From contig NZ_LT629748.1 in NCBI RefSeq assembly GCF_900105005.1, positions 1,364,001-1,428,000 of the forward strand: DNA of 64,000 nt, in the 5' to 3' direction. Positions 1 through 9,113 of this stretch are shown here, in pieces (position 1 is the stretch's first letter; every line of letters begins with the position of its first letter). A model generated the notes under the pieces. That model worked only from the letters and a program-made list of their open reading frames with translations. It ran no database searches and was not told the DNA's origin. The position numbers were made by a program, and so were the translations under genes. The stretch is from Halopseudomonas litoralis (GTDB taxonomy: Bacteria > Pseudomonadota > Gammaproteobacteria > Pseudomonadales > Pseudomonadaceae).

Positions 1-1
1 T

Positions 2-52
2 GACCACAGCAAGACCCTTGTTCAACTGATTGACGAACAGGTTCTGGGCTGA
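2..52 (+). CDS. 3' end of an unidentified upstream gene (partial)
   Basis: One frame is open from the first bases to a TGA at 50-52 and ends in an amphipathic stretch (KTLVQLIDEQVLG). It is probably the C-terminus of the preceding gene of the conjugative element. Too little is visible to name it. The call rests on the open frame and on the leader and next gene starting just downstream. Confidence 0.35.
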   Translation, partial: DHSKTLVQLIDEQVLG

Positions 53-84
53 CGGCACTTTATTACTGACGTTACGCAGCCTTC

Positions 85-133
85 GGGGTCACGCACCCCG
101 ACAGGGTGGCATGGCCCCTTTTTTTCCTACAGA
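85..133 (+). promoter_or_regulatory. GC-rich leader hairpins before the first small ICE gene
   Basis: A GGGG-TCACGCA-CCCC hairpin at 85-99 is followed by a second G/C pairing (GGCATGGCC) and a T-run at 119-125, just before the ATG at 148. The same arrangement (two GC hairpins, T-run, ATGGAG, short spacer, ACCATG) recurs before the next gene at 491-547. This suggests a shared leader or attenuator design. Function is inferred. Confidence 0.4.
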
Positions 134-147
134 AATGGAGCAACACC

Positions 148-444
148 ATGCCACTTGTACTTTTCGCACAACCACGCTTTCCGACCGGCGTCGTAGTTAT
201 GACGCCTGGTGTTGAGTATCTGGCTCTACAAGGCCGGTTCAACCCGGCGATCTATTTGCGCCGTCATCTTAGCGGTGACTGGGGTGATCTTGACGAAGGC
301 GATCGTCAACTGAACGATGCCGCGCTGGAATCAGGCCAGGATCGCCTGTTTTCGTCCTACAAGGTCGCACCTGAGCTGAAACTCTGGATCATTACTGAAT
401 GGGATCGCAGCGTGACCACGCTACTCCTGCCCAGCGAATACTGA
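148..444 (+). CDS. Small conserved ICE protein of unknown function (98 aa)
   Basis: A 98-residue soluble protein starting MPLVLFAQPRF and ending in LLLPSEY. The start at 148 is preferred over the in-frame ATG at 106 because it is preceded by ATGGAG and the same ACCATG context as the next gene. No catalytic motif or membrane segment is visible. Similar short proteins accompany helicase genes in PFGI-1-like elements and are sometimes labelled as restriction-system subunits, which nothing here supports. It is followed by a GC-rich terminator at 453-482. Confidence 0.7.
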   Translation: MPLVLFAQPRFPTGVVVMTPGVEYLALQGRFNPAIYLRRHLSGDWGDLDEGDRQLNDAALESGQDRLFSSYKVAPELKLWIITEWDRSVTTLLLPSEY

Positions 445-452
445 TTCCACTC

Positions 453-482
453 ATGGCGGCCTCCGGCCGCCATTTACCTTTT
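453..482 (+). terminator. Rho-independent terminator
   Basis: Perfect 9-bp stem (ATGGCGGCC / GGCCGCCAT) with a TCC loop, followed by TTACCTTTT, 8 nt after the stop codon at 444. Confidence 0.7.
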
Positions 483-490
483 ATCCCCAA

Positions 491-540
491 GGGGCATGTC
501 ACTGCCCCTTGGGGGAGGTGCGTGCCCCATTTTTATGGAG
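491..540 (+). promoter_or_regulatory. Second copy of the GC-hairpin leader
   Basis: GGGGCATGTCACTGCCCC (491-508) is followed by a G-rich segment pairing with GTGCCCC (522-528), then ATTTTTATGGAG and the ATG at 548. It matches in design the leader at 85-133, so the two genes probably share post-transcriptional control or attenuation. Confidence 0.4.
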
Positions 541-547
541 TACCACC

Positions 548-2823
548 ATGAATACGCAATGTGAAGCGACGACAGTCGCAGAAACCTTCCACGCCGACGA
601 ACTGGCAGATGCCGCAGACTCGGAACTGTCATTCAGCCTACCGGACTTCATTGCGGAGTTTGGCGACGAACTGCTGGATTCCCTGAACCGGGCCAATCCG
701 CCTGTCTATAACGGAACGCCCCGACCTCATCGTCAATTGGTGCTCGCAGGCTTGAAACGTCAGCTTTTCCCTGCACAGGCCGAAGTAGTTCATGCCGTCA
801 CCGAACTGTTGATCGTGGCGAACGCGCCGCCATCATCAATGCGGAAATGGGTACCGGGAAAACCATCATGGCTATCGCCACAGCGGCGGCCATGAATGCC
901 GAAGGGTACCGGCGTACGCTGATACTGAGTCCACCACACCTGGTCTACAAATGGCGGCGTGAAATCCTCGAAACCGTTCCTGGTGCGAATGTCTGGGTTC
1001 TCAATGGACCCGACACCCTGGTCAAGCTCATCAAGATGCGCGAGCAACTGGGTGTGCAGCCCACGGGCCAGGAGTTCTTCGTTCTCGGCCGCGTTCGGAT
1101 GCGCATGGGATTCCACTGGAAACCCGCATTCGTTCGTCGTCGTACCCGTCATGGTTCTATGGGAGTATGCCCGCACTGCGGACATGCCATCACCGATCTG
1201 GACGGCGAACCCATCAGCACGGCGGAACTCGAAGCCGAAGACGCGCGGCGTAAATGCAGTCTCTGCAAATCCACGCTATGGACGCTGATGCGCCCACGTG
1301 GACTGTCTACCACAGACCTGTCCGGTGCCGTTATCAAGGCGCTCAAACGTATTCCGACCATTGGCGAAGCCACTGCGCAGAAGCTGATGAAGAAATTCGG
1401 CGAGTCGTTCCTAGTTTCCATGTTAGGCGACAACATTCATGAGTTTATCAACCTCATGGATGATCGCGGCGAATTGGTGTTTTCCGATCGTCAGGCGCAT
1501 CGGATGGAACGCGCCATGGCGAATATGGAGCTCGGATTCGGAGAAGGCGGATACCAGCCGTCGGAGTTTGTGAAGCGCTATCTTCCGCAGGGTTATTTTG
1601 ACCTGCTGGTCGCTGACGAGGGGCACGAGTACAAGAGCACGGGCTCAGCTCAAGGGCAGGCCATGGGTGTGCTCGCCGCCAAGGCACGCAAGTCCTTGTT
1701 GCTGACCGGGACGCTGATGGGCGGCTACGCGGACGATCTGTTCGCGCTGCTGTTCCGAACACTTCCCGGCAGGATGATCGAAGACGGCTATCGGCCTTCG
1801 AAGACCGGAAGCATGACGTCGGCGGCAATGGCGTTCATGCGTGACCATGGTGTCTTGAAGGATATCTATTCCGAAAGCACTGGCAGCGCGCACAAGACCG
1901 CCAAAGGCAATAAGGTCACGGTACGCACTGTCAAAGCCCCCGGGTTTGGCCCCAAAGGCATCCTGCGCTGTGTACTGCCGTTCACGGTGTTCCTGAAGTT
2001 GCGGGACATCGGTGGCAATGTGCTGCCGGCCTACGATGAGGAGTTCCGTGAAGTCGCCATGGAGGCGGATCAGGGCAATGCCTATCGTGAACTGGCAAAT
2101 AACCTGACTGCGCAACTCAAGGAAGCGTTGCGCAAGCGGGATACGACTCTTCTGGGTGTCGTCCTCAACGTGTTGCTGGCCTGGCCGGACACATGCTTTC
2201 GTCCCGAGACGGTAACGCATCCGCGTACACGGGCACTGCTGGCTTTTGCGCCGTCGCAGTTCAACGAGTTGGAATACACGCCGAAAGAGCGTGAATTGAT
2301 CGATATCTGCAAAGCGGAAAAAGCCCAGGGCCGCAAGGTGCTGGCTTATACAGTCTATAGCGGTACACGGGATACGCTATCGAGGCTCAAACGGTTGCTG
2401 GAGCAGGAAGGTCTGAAAGTCGCGGTGCTGCGCGCAAGCGTAGATACCTCTCGGCGAGAGGACTGGATTGTCGAGCAACTGGATAGGGGTATCGATGTGC
2501 TTCTGACGAATCCTGAACTCGTCAAGACGGGACTGGATTTGTTGGAGTTTCCCACGATCGTTTTCATGCAATCGGGGTGGAACGTCTACACCCTGCAGCA
2601 AGCGGCGCGCCGTTCATGGCGTATTGGCCAGAAGTTGGCCGTGAAGGTTATCTACCTCGGCTACCAGGGTACGTCGCAAATGACGTGTCTTGCGCTCATG
2701 GCTAAAAAAATCCTCGTCTCGCAAAGCACGTCGGGTGACGTGCCGGAATCGGGTCTGGATGTACTGAACCAAGACGGTGATTCGGTAGAGGTGGCATTGG
2801 CAAGGCAATTGGTTGCAGCGTAA
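548..2823 (+). pseudogene. SNF2/DEAD-like helicase, interrupted by a frameshift near 811
   Basis: The reading frame from ATG 548 carries the N-terminus (to about base 811) and then continues out of frame as nonsense to 895. From base 811 the +2 neighbouring frame reads DRGERAAIINAEMGTGKT, restoring a Walker A motif, and stays open to 2823. The downstream part has a four-Cys zinc motif (CPHCGH ... CSLCKS), motif II as DEGH (about 1615) and the SNF2-type motif VI RRSWRIGQ (about 2610). Rejoined, the protein would be about 757 aa, normal for the ICE-borne helicases of this class. One base, probably a G after CTGTTG, is missing. No canonical slippery heptamer is present, so this is a mutation or a sequencing error. 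An ATG at 847 could give a protein lacking the N-terminus but keeping GTGKT. Confidence 0.8.
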
Positions 2824-2834
2824 TGGTGTTTTTT

Positions 2835-2863
2835 CCGGCGCCCTGATGGGCGCCGGATTTTTT
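2835..2863 (+). terminator. Rho-independent terminator after the helicase
   Basis: Perfect 9-bp stem CCGGCGCCC / GGGCGCCGG, TGAT loop, then ATTTTTT, 12 nt after the stop codon. The remaining 240 bases to 3100 hold no convincing gene. They presumably carry the promoter of the cargo gene at 3101. Confidence 0.85.
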
Positions 2864-3100
2864 ACGATGAATGCTAGGCGACTGATATTGACGAGTTGGT
2901 CAGGTAGGAGGCAGGTTTGGATCGCCTCAGTGGTACAAGCCAGTATCTGCATTAGAGAGACAATTCACCGACCTCGGAGCGGATTTGGTTTAGTCAGATG
3001 TTTGTTATCTTTGCACAGCTTGGAGAGTCAAGCGCTCGCCACTATGATGTGCTCATTACACCTGTTTTTATAGAGCACAACGGCAAGGGCGAAGTACGTA

Positions 3101-5122
3101 ATGATCACAGGAAAATACGACCTGCACCAACTGGGGTGGCATAGTTTTCAGCAGCTTTGCATTGCGGTCACCACAACAGTGTTAGGTCAAACAGTCGAGT
3201 CCTTCCTGGATGGTAATGATGGAGGCCGGGATGGCGCATTCAAAGGCTCTTGGTCGCCTCAAGAAAATGAAATATACCAAGGAAAATTTGTCATCCAATG
3301 CAAGTTCAGTGCGCGGCGAGGGCATAACCTCAACTACTCCGATATCTCCGATGAGCTGTGTAAGGTCAAAAGGCTGATCGACAAGGGGCAGTGTGACATA
3401 TACGTGATCATGACGAACGCGGGTGTGACTGGGGCCAGTCACCTCAAAATCACCGAGGCGTTTGAAGCACTAGGAGTAAAGCACGCTCTGGTGCTGGATT
3501 CGACATGGATCTGCCAGAAAATCGAGACGCACAGCAGTCTCAGAATGAACGTGCCACGGCTCTACGGCCTAGGTGATCTGAGCCAAATTCTCGATGAGCG
3601 GCGGTACAATCAGACGAGAGCCCTCTTGAGTGAGCTTCAGCCTGATTTGGCCAAGACGGTAGTTACTGATACTTACCGAAAAGCTCTACAAGCCCTTCGA
3701 AAACACGGCTTCGTGCTACTTGTTGGCGAGCCTGCGGCAGGCAAGACAACCATCGCCTCACTGCTGGCCATGTGTGCAATGGATGAGTGGAAGAGTCAGG
3801 TGCTCAAGCTCGAAACTCCCGACCAGGTCAGGAAACACTGGAATACTGAAGAGTCGTCGCAATTCATATGGGTGGACGATGCCTTCGGCGTTACCCAATA
3901 TGAATCTCATCAAGTAATGGGGTGGAACCGTACTCTGGACTCTGTCTCAGCCATGATCAGACGTGGGCATCGTATTGTTATGACCAGTCGAGATTATATC
4001 TACAACCACGCTAAACGTGACCTCAAACGGTCGACGTTCCCATTATTCGATGAAAGCCACGTAGTGATAGACGTGAAGCAACTGACCTCCGAGGAGAGGC
4101 AACAGATCCTTTACAATCACGTGAAGCTCGGTGACCAGCCCAAGCACGTCCGTGCTAGATTGAAACGCTTCCTGCCGGATGTAGCCGCACATAGCCGATT
4201 CGTTCCAGAAACGGCGCGGCGCTTGGGAAACAGCAACTTTACCAAGACGCTCACGATTAATGAGAGCAGCGTCAACGACTTCGTTGCCAAGCAAGAGCAG
4301 TTGCTTGTTGAGACGATGCGCTGCATGGACGCTGACAGTCATGCAGCGTTGGCGTTGATCTACATGAAGGAAGGGGCAATTGAAAGCCCTGTTACGCTCG
4401 AGGCAGTGGAAGGTAGTGCAATCGCCAGACTGGGGAGTAACGAGGCCAGTTGCCTTCGGGCGCTTGAAGATCTCAATGGCAGCTATGTGCAATTGGTGGA
4501 CACCTTGGATAGTCGTGTCTGGCGTTACAAACACCCTACCATAGGAGATGCCTTCGCGCTGATCCTGGCCCAAAGCCCCGAACACCTTCGGATATTTGTC
4601 GATGGCACCTCGACGGAGCGTTTGATGGATCTGGTGTCCTGCGGAGATGTAGGCGTGAAAAACGCGACGATCATCCCGCCAAGCATGTTCGAGGAGTTTA
4701 TACAGCGGATTTACCAATACGTATCAGCAGATCCCTCATCCTCTAAAAATTATCGGAAGCGTGGACGGCTGTACTCGTTTCTGAAGAATCGGAGTAGTCG
4801 TGGCTTTTTGGCTAGCTATCTCCAAGTCGATCATAGCCTGCTCGCAGGCATCGTAGAAGACTTTGCGAGATCGTGGTTTACCAGTACAGCCGACTTAGCT
4901 CTGTACCTTTTTCGCGAAGGGCTCCTGCCCGAGACTGCCAGAACCTCAATAGTGGAAAAGATCACAAACGAGGTTTTTGAGAGCGACGAACTGTCATACA
5001 TCTATGATAGAGAAATGCATGAATTTTTTACGCAAGGAGAGCTAAACGACTTTTTGGAGGATATACGGAAATATGTTTTGCCCAATCTCGACGGAATACG
5101 CCAAGGTCTAGGGAAGGTCTGA
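3101..5122 (+). CDS. PD-(D/E)XK nuclease-nSTAND NTPase defence protein, 3' end replaced by IS5 sequence
   Basis: The N-terminal domain (residues about 1-130) has a restriction-endonuclease-like signature: acidic residues in FLDGNDGGRDG (36-45) and QCK at 66-68. Walker A GEPAAGKTT lies near residues 209-217 and Walker B IWVDDAFG near 253-260, followed by helical STAND-like segments. Such nuclease-NTPase fusions (nSTAND3 type) are thought to act as antiphage sensors that cleave DNA on activation. The stop at 5120-5122 lies inside the IS5 element: the last native codons end at the CTAG target site (5108-5111). Removing the IS and one CTAG joins the frame to 6306-6562, giving 755 aa. The truncated protein keeps 670 native residues plus three from the IS, so some function may remain. 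It is cargo between the ICE helicase and pilL. The start has GGGCGAAG upstream. Confidence 0.75.
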   Translation: MITGKYDLHQLGWHSFQQLCIAVTTTVLGQTVESFLDGNDGGRDGAFKGSWSPQENEIYQGKFVIQCKFSARRGHNLNYSDISDELCKVKRLIDKGQCDIYVIMTNAGVTGASHLKITEAFEALGVKHALVLDSTWICQKIETHSSLRMNVPRLYGLGDLSQILDERRYNQTRALLSELQPDLAKTVVTDTYRKALQALRKHGFVLLVGEPAAGKTTIASLLAMCAMDEWKSQVLKLETPDQVRKHWNTEESSQFIWVDDAFGVTQYESHQVMGWNRTLDSVSAMIRRGHRIVMTSRDYIYNHAKRDLKRSTFPLFDESHVVIDVKQLTSEERQQILYNHVKLGDQPKHVRARLKRFLPDVAAHSRFVPETARRLGNSNFTKTLTINESSVNDFVAKQEQLLVETMRCMDADSHAALALIYMKEGAIESPVTLEAVEGSAIARLGSNEASCLRALEDLNGSYVQLVDTLDSRVWRYKHPTIGDAFALILAQSPEHLRIFVDGTSTERLMDLVSCGDVGVKNATIIPPSMFEEFIQRIYQYVSADPSSSKNYRKRGRLYSFLKNRSSRGFLASYLQVDHSLLAGIVEDFARSWFTSTADLALYLFREGLLPETARTSIVEKITNEVFESDELSYIYDREMHEFFTQGELNDFLEDIRKYVLPNLDGIRQGLGKV

Positions 5123-6301
5123 AAAAGACTTCCTGAAAAGGTAAAATGCGTCAGCGCCATTTTCGAGACCACCGCATGAAACAGATGAGCTTTGCAGACG
5201 CCGAATACGCTGGTAAACGTAAGCAGACCCGCCGTGAGCGCTTTCTGCTGGAAATGGATCGAGTGGTTCCCTGGAAGCCATTGCTGGCGCTGATCGAGCC
5301 GCACTATCCCAAGGGCGAAGGTGGTCGACCTGCTTACCCGCTCGACGCGATGCTGCGAGTTCATCTGATGCAGAACTGGTTTGGGTACAGCGATCCAGCG
5401 ATGGAAGAAGCGCTGTATGAAACCACCATCTTGCGACTCTTCGCGGGCCTTCAACTTGATCGCATTCCGGATGAAACCACTATTCTCAAATTCCGTCGGC
5501 TGCTGGAACGCTACGGCCTGTCCACGGCGTTGTTCGAAGTGGTCAATCGTTACCTGGGTGAGCACGGGCTAATGCTGCGCCACGGCACCGTGGTCGATGC
5601 AACCATCATTCATGCACCCAGTTCGACCAAGAACAAAGAAGGTAAGCGCGATCCCGAGATGCATCAGACCAAGAAGGGTAACCAGTATTATTTTGGCATG
5701 AAGGCCCACATTGGCGTTGATGCTGAGTCAGGGCTGGTTCACAGTCTCGTGGGGACGGCGGCCAATGCGGGCGATGTTACTCAGGTAGACAAGCTTCTGC
5801 ATGGCGAAGAAACCCATGTATGCGGTGACGCCGGCTATACCGGCGTTCAGAAACGGGATGAACACAAAGGGCGCAAGCAGGTGGTCTGGTCGATTGCGAT
5901 GCGCCCAGGCAAGCTCAAGACATTGAGCAAAACCAAGCTGATCGAGAAAGGCTTGCGCCGAATCGAGCGGGCCAAAGCCAGTACACGAGCCAAGGTCGAG
6001 CATCCGTTTCGAGTGATCAAATGCCAGTTCGGATTCACCAAGGTGCGCTACAAGGGCCTGGCGAAGAACACGGCCCAGTTGCATACCTTGTTCGCCCTGG
6101 CCAACCTATGGATGGCCCGAAAACAGCTGTTAAGTGCAGGATAAATCCGCCCGGAGTACTGGGTACAGCGGCCTGGATGGCCGAAAAGGGGCTGCAACGA
6201 GCTGAAAACGCGACTGAGGGCGATGAAATCGTTCCTGAAATGTTTTTTTTGTGAGCCGAGGTCATAATCGCCGCCCATATGGCCGGTATTTCAGACCTTC
6301 C
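5112..6301 (+). mobile_element. Complete IS5-family insertion sequence (about 1190 bp)
   Basis: Terminal inverted repeats begin GGAAGGTCTGAAA at 5112 and end as the complement TTTCAGACCTTCC at 6301. The element is bounded on both sides by CTAG (5108-5111 and 6302-6305), the 4-bp target duplication typical of the IS5 group. It holds one transposase gene with an intact DDE triad. The clean target duplication and intact ORF point to a recent insertion. It lies in the reading frame of the nSTAND gene. Confidence 0.93.
5146..6144 (+). CDS. IS5-family (IS5 group) DDE transposase
   Basis: A 332-aa transposase, close in length to IS5 InsH. The InsH N-terminal region carries SFADAEYAGKRKQTRRE and the catalytic triad is D151 (VVDATII), D228 (GDAGYTG) and E285 (KVEHPFR). 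The KNKEGKRDPEMHQTKKGNQ block is typical of the IS5 group. The start at 5146 is preceded by AAAAGG. An internal ATG at 5176 (MKQMSFADAEY) would match IS5 InsH more closely and is the alternative. The protein cuts and rejoins the element ends during transposition. Confidence 0.95.
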   Translation: MRQRHFRDHRMKQMSFADAEYAGKRKQTRRERFLLEMDRVVPWKPLLALIEPHYPKGEGGRPAYPLDAMLRVHLMQNWFGYSDPAMEEALYETTILRLFAGLQLDRIPDETTILKFRRLLERYGLSTALFEVVNRYLGEHGLMLRHGTVVDATIIHAPSSTKNKEGKRDPEMHQTKKGNQYYFGMKAHIGVDAESGLVHSLVGTAANAGDVTQVDKLLHGEETHVCGDAGYTGVQKRDEHKGRKQVVWSIAMRPGKLKTLSKTKLIEKGLRRIERAKASTRAKVEHPFRVIKCQFGFTKVRYKGLAKNTAQLHTLFALANLWMARKQLLSAG

Positions 6302-6305
6302 CTAG

Positions 6306-6562
6306 CGAGCGCGTACGATTACGAGAATGATCCAGATAACCACTTTGCCGAGTTGGAGGAACATCTGGACTCCATTTTGCATGCCTACCCAGACTGGCCC
6401 GGTATTGATCAGACTATCCAAACCCAGAAATACCGCATTAACGAGTGGGTATCTGAAATATCGCAAGAGCGTGGCAGCGAACCTGCGCAGGGCAGAGAAG
6501 ATCTTATTTCAACATCCAGTTTTCAAGGTGAGCGGAGCATTTTTGATGACATTGATCTTTAG
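6306..6562 (+). pseudogene. Detached C-terminal 85 codons of the nSTAND defence gene
   Basis: Read in the frame that continues 3101-5111 across a single CTAG, this segment gives ASAYDYENDPDNHFAELEEH onward and ends in ERSIFDDIDL followed by TAG. It joins without any frameshift, showing that the gene was intact before the IS5 insertion. It has no start of its own other than one inside the IS (6251). The following 156 bases to 6718 hold no gene. Confidence 0.85.
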
Positions 6563-6718
6563 TGGCAGGCTTATGCTTGCCTTTGTCTTGGATTGCTACA
6601 AAAAGAATAGATGAAGGGCTGGTCACAACAAACGGGCAAGCCCCCAATTCGCATTCCTTACTGACCCAGGCTCGCCACTCCACCAACGTATCGGCTTATC
6701 AGAAATGAGAGCCGAGCC

Positions 6719-7258
6719 ATGTCATCTTGCTTCCCCTACCAGTATCTGGCTGCTACCAGCCTGCTGATCACAGCCGTGCTGGCAAGTGGTTGTGCGACAA
6801 CGGTTGTACCGACAGAAACCTCCAACCCTGGAAACGCAGTCTCGGTTCCATGGTCTGCAGAGTCTGAGGTGATTCCCGTTGTACGCCATGGCCGCTACAC
6901 CCTGGTGGAGCTTGCACCAACTGCAGCACAGCGCGACCTGCTGATGCAGATCGTCGATATGACCCTGCCAGATGATACCAGCGCGTCGGTAGCTGATGGT
7001 CTGCGTCAGGTTCTCAAGCACAGCGGCTACCGACTGTGTCAGACCACGTCCACCAACACAGAGCTCTTTGCGCTGCCACTGCCGGCGGCGCACCGGCGTT
7101 TGGGGCCCATGACCTTGCGTGATGCGTTGCTGACGCTGGCTGGCCCCGCTTGGGAGTTGCAGGTCTATGAGACAACGCGGGTTATCTGCTTCACCAACCC
7201 CCAGTCCAGCGACATTGCTTTGTCACTTTCCAGCATACATCGGCTGGCAGAACCGTGA
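6719..7258 (+). CDS. pilL: ICE type IV pilus-like lipoprotein PilL (TIGR03748 type)
   Basis: A 179-aa exported lipoprotein: a hydrophobic segment (residues 9-24) ends in the lipobox LASGC. The rest resembles the PilL N-terminal/STN-like domain (HGRYTLVELAPTAAQRDLL, LPLPAAHRRLGPMTLRDAL) of the PilL protein that opens the PFL_46xx conjugation block in PFGI-1-class ICEs. It probably sits in the periplasm at the outer membrane as part of the conjugation apparatus. The next gene starts inside its stop codon (GTGA at 7255), so the two are translationally coupled. It is the first gene of a tightly packed operon that reads to 12021. Confidence 0.82.
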   Translation: MSSCFPYQYLAATSLLITAVLASGCATTVVPTETSNPGNAVSVPWSAESEVIPVVRHGRYTLVELAPTAAQRDLLMQIVDMTLPDDTSASVADGLRQVLKHSGYRLCQTTSTNTELFALPLPAAHRRLGPMTLRDALLTLAGPAWELQVYETTRVICFTNPQSSDIALSLSSIHRLAEP

Positions 7259-7995
7259 ATCGGGGGCTTGATATGAAACACGGGGCATTGTGCGTTCTGT
7301 TGATACTCATGGCACTGCCAGCATGGGCGCAGCCGCCGACCAGGCAAGTCTCTGCCAACCAGCCATCGCAAACCAGCCAGAGCCAGATGGAACAAAGCCA
7401 CGACCAGCGCTTGGCACGAGAGTGGGGACTGACTAATGAGGAGTGGGCTCGTTATGGTGAATTGATGGACGGCCCGCTGGGAATCTATTCGCCCAACATT
7501 GATCCACTTTCAGCCTTGGGTATTGAAGCGCCCTCCGAGCAGGAACAACGTCGCTACGCAGAACTTCAAGTGCAAGCCGAAGCCCAACGAGTCGAAAAAT
7601 TGCTGGCCTACCAGCGCGCCTACGATGAGGCTTGGCAGCGGTTGTACCCCGACGCGCAGCGCGTGAGTCTGCCCGATGCGACGCCGGGTGGCATGTCAGT
7701 TATAGGCAGCGGGCGCGCCGCACTTTTTGTAAAGGACGATTGCGCCCGTTGCGGTTTACTCGTGCAGCGCTTGCAGAAGACAGGCACTGAATTCGATCTG
7801 TACATGGTCGACAGCGGTCAGGACGATGCCCGCATCCGTGACCTGGCCAAACGCATGCAGATCGATCCGGCCAGGGTACGAAGCGGTTCCATTACGCTCA
7901 ATCATGACGGTGGCCGCTGGCTTTCACTCGGTCTGCCGGGTGACCTGCCTGCTGTCGTGCATAGGGTGAATGGGCAATGGCAGCGTCAACAGTGA
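7255..7995 (+). CDS. ICE protein, PFL_4693 family (TIGR03759)
   Basis: A 246-aa exported protein with a signal peptide (MKHGALCVLLILMALPAWAQ, counting from the alternative ATG at 7273). The family hallmark YGELMDGPLGIYSPNIDPLSALGIEA follows, shown here in two overlapping parts (YGELMDGPLGIYS; NIDPLSALGIEA). A later CARCG pair suggests a thioredoxin-like fold (KDDCARCGLLVQRL), possibly redox or structural. The GTG at 7255 overlaps the pilL stop. ATG 7273 is an equally good start and gives a cleaner signal peptide. Confidence 0.85.
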   Translation: MNRGLDMKHGALCVLLILMALPAWAQPPTRQVSANQPSQTSQSQMEQSHDQRLAREWGLTNEEWARYGELMDGPLGIYSPNIDPLSALGIEAPSEQEQRRYAELQVQAEAQRVEKLLAYQRAYDEAWQRLYPDAQRVSLPDATPGGMSVIGSGRAALFVKDDCARCGLLVQRLQKTGTEFDLYMVDSGQDDARIRDLAKRMQIDPARVRSGSITLNHDGGRWLSLGLPGDLPAVVHRVNGQWQRQQ

Positions 7996-8561
7996 ACACC
8001 CTGTTGCGGGTGCCAGCGCTGCTGATTTCGGTCTGGGCGATTAACAGCCAGGCTCAGGAAATCCCGCCGCCGGCTTATCAGTTGGCTGCCCAGCAAGCGG
8101 GCATCCCATCGACGGTGCTGTTTGCTGTGGCCTTGCAAGAGAGCGGCCTCCAGCGCAATGACCGCATCATTCCCTGGCCCTGGTCACTGAATATCGCGGG
8201 CCAGTCGCATCGATATGCCACGCAATCACAGGCCTGCGCCGGGTTACAGCAAGCGTTGCGCGATGTGCCTCTCAAACGCATCGATGCAGGACTCGCGCAG
8301 ATCAATCTGGGCTACCAGAAGCACCGCTATCGCCGCCCGTGCGATCTGCTGGACCCCTACACCAACCTGCAAATCGCTGCCGCCATCCTGCGTGAACAAT
8401 ATAGACCCGGCGAAGACTGGCTGTTGGCGATGGGGCGCTATCACCGCCCGGCAGGCGGGGAACCCGCAGCGCGATATCGACGCAGTGTTTCCCAGCATCT
8501 GAATCGTGTTCAGGGGTCGTCCGCAACACCACGCACGATGCAATCGGAGGTTTCGCCATGA
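7977..8561 (+). CDS. Lytic transglycosylase-like ICE protein
   Basis: A 194-aa exported protein with an SLT-type lysozyme-like fold: the catalytic-Glu context VALQESGLQ, then AGLAQINLGYQ and TNLQIAAAILREQY, typical of VirB1-like enzymes. It would cut peptidoglycan locally so that the conjugation channel can cross the envelope. A GTG at 7992 overlaps the upstream stop (GTGA) and gives a better signal peptide (MNTLLRVPALLISVWAINSQAQ region). That start may be the real one. Confidence 0.85.
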   Translation: MAASTVNTLLRVPALLISVWAINSQAQEIPPPAYQLAAQQAGIPSTVLFAVALQESGLQRNDRIIPWPWSLNIAGQSHRYATQSQACAGLQQALRDVPLKRIDAGLAQINLGYQKHRYRRPCDLLDPYTNLQIAAAILREQYRPGEDWLLAMGRYHRPAGGEPAARYRRSVSQHLNRVQGSSATPRTMQSEVSP

Positions 8562-9109
8562 AAGTGGCCATCCTGATCCTGAGCAGCCTGGTTTGTTGTA
8601 TCACCGTTATCCCCAGATCAGTGCTGCAAGCAGCAGAGCCCGCAGAACCGCTGATTGTAGTGGACGATCACGGTGGTGCATCGGCATTACCGTATTACGA
8701 AGCGCTCAACCTGTTGCCGCGCACCGGCAACTTTCAGCATCCGCCACTTTCCATACCTGAAGCGCCGCCGATGGTATCCAGCGAAACGCAGATGCTGCCG
8801 GTGCGCAGTTCAAGGCTGACACCCGGCAAGGTCACGCGACAGGTTATTGAAGCACCGGGGCTACAGCCGTTCTTTCTGATTGGTGATGACGCGGCTTCTC
8901 ATGCCTGGCTACGCCGCCAGGAGGCCAGTCTGCGTGATCGACAAGCCGCTGGTCTGGTGGTCAACGTTGAGACGCTGGCGGGACTGACACAGCTGCGGGC
9001 GTTGGTGCCCGGTCTGCAGCTCTGGCCTGTATCAGGGGACGACCTGGCCGACCGGCTGGGGCTTCGGCACTATCCTGTGCTGATTACCGCTACCGGCATC
9101 GAGCAATGA
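8558..9109 (+). CDS. ICE protein, PFL_4695 family (TIGR03765)
   Basis: A 183-aa exported protein. The signal peptide covers roughly residues 1-28. The body has LIVVDDHGGASALPYYEALN, typical of the PFL_4695 family that lies directly upstream of traD in these elements. It overlaps the previous stop by ATGA. Its role in mating-channel assembly is inferred from position; no enzymatic motif is visible. Confidence 0.82.
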   Translation: MKVAILILSSLVCCITVIPRSVLQAAEPAEPLIVVDDHGGASALPYYEALNLLPRTGNFQHPPLSIPEAPPMVSSETQMLPVRSSRLTPGKVTRQVIEAPGLQPFFLIGDDAASHAWLRRQEASLRDRQAAGLVVNVETLAGLTQLRALVPGLQLWPVSGDDLADRLGLRHYPVLITATGIEQ

Positions 9110-9113
9110 TGTC

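Noticed and set aside
809..813. Programmed ribosomal frameshift in the helicase
   Set aside because: The local sequence CTGTTGATC is not a slippery heptamer and no pseudoknot is evident; a simple one-base loss explains it.
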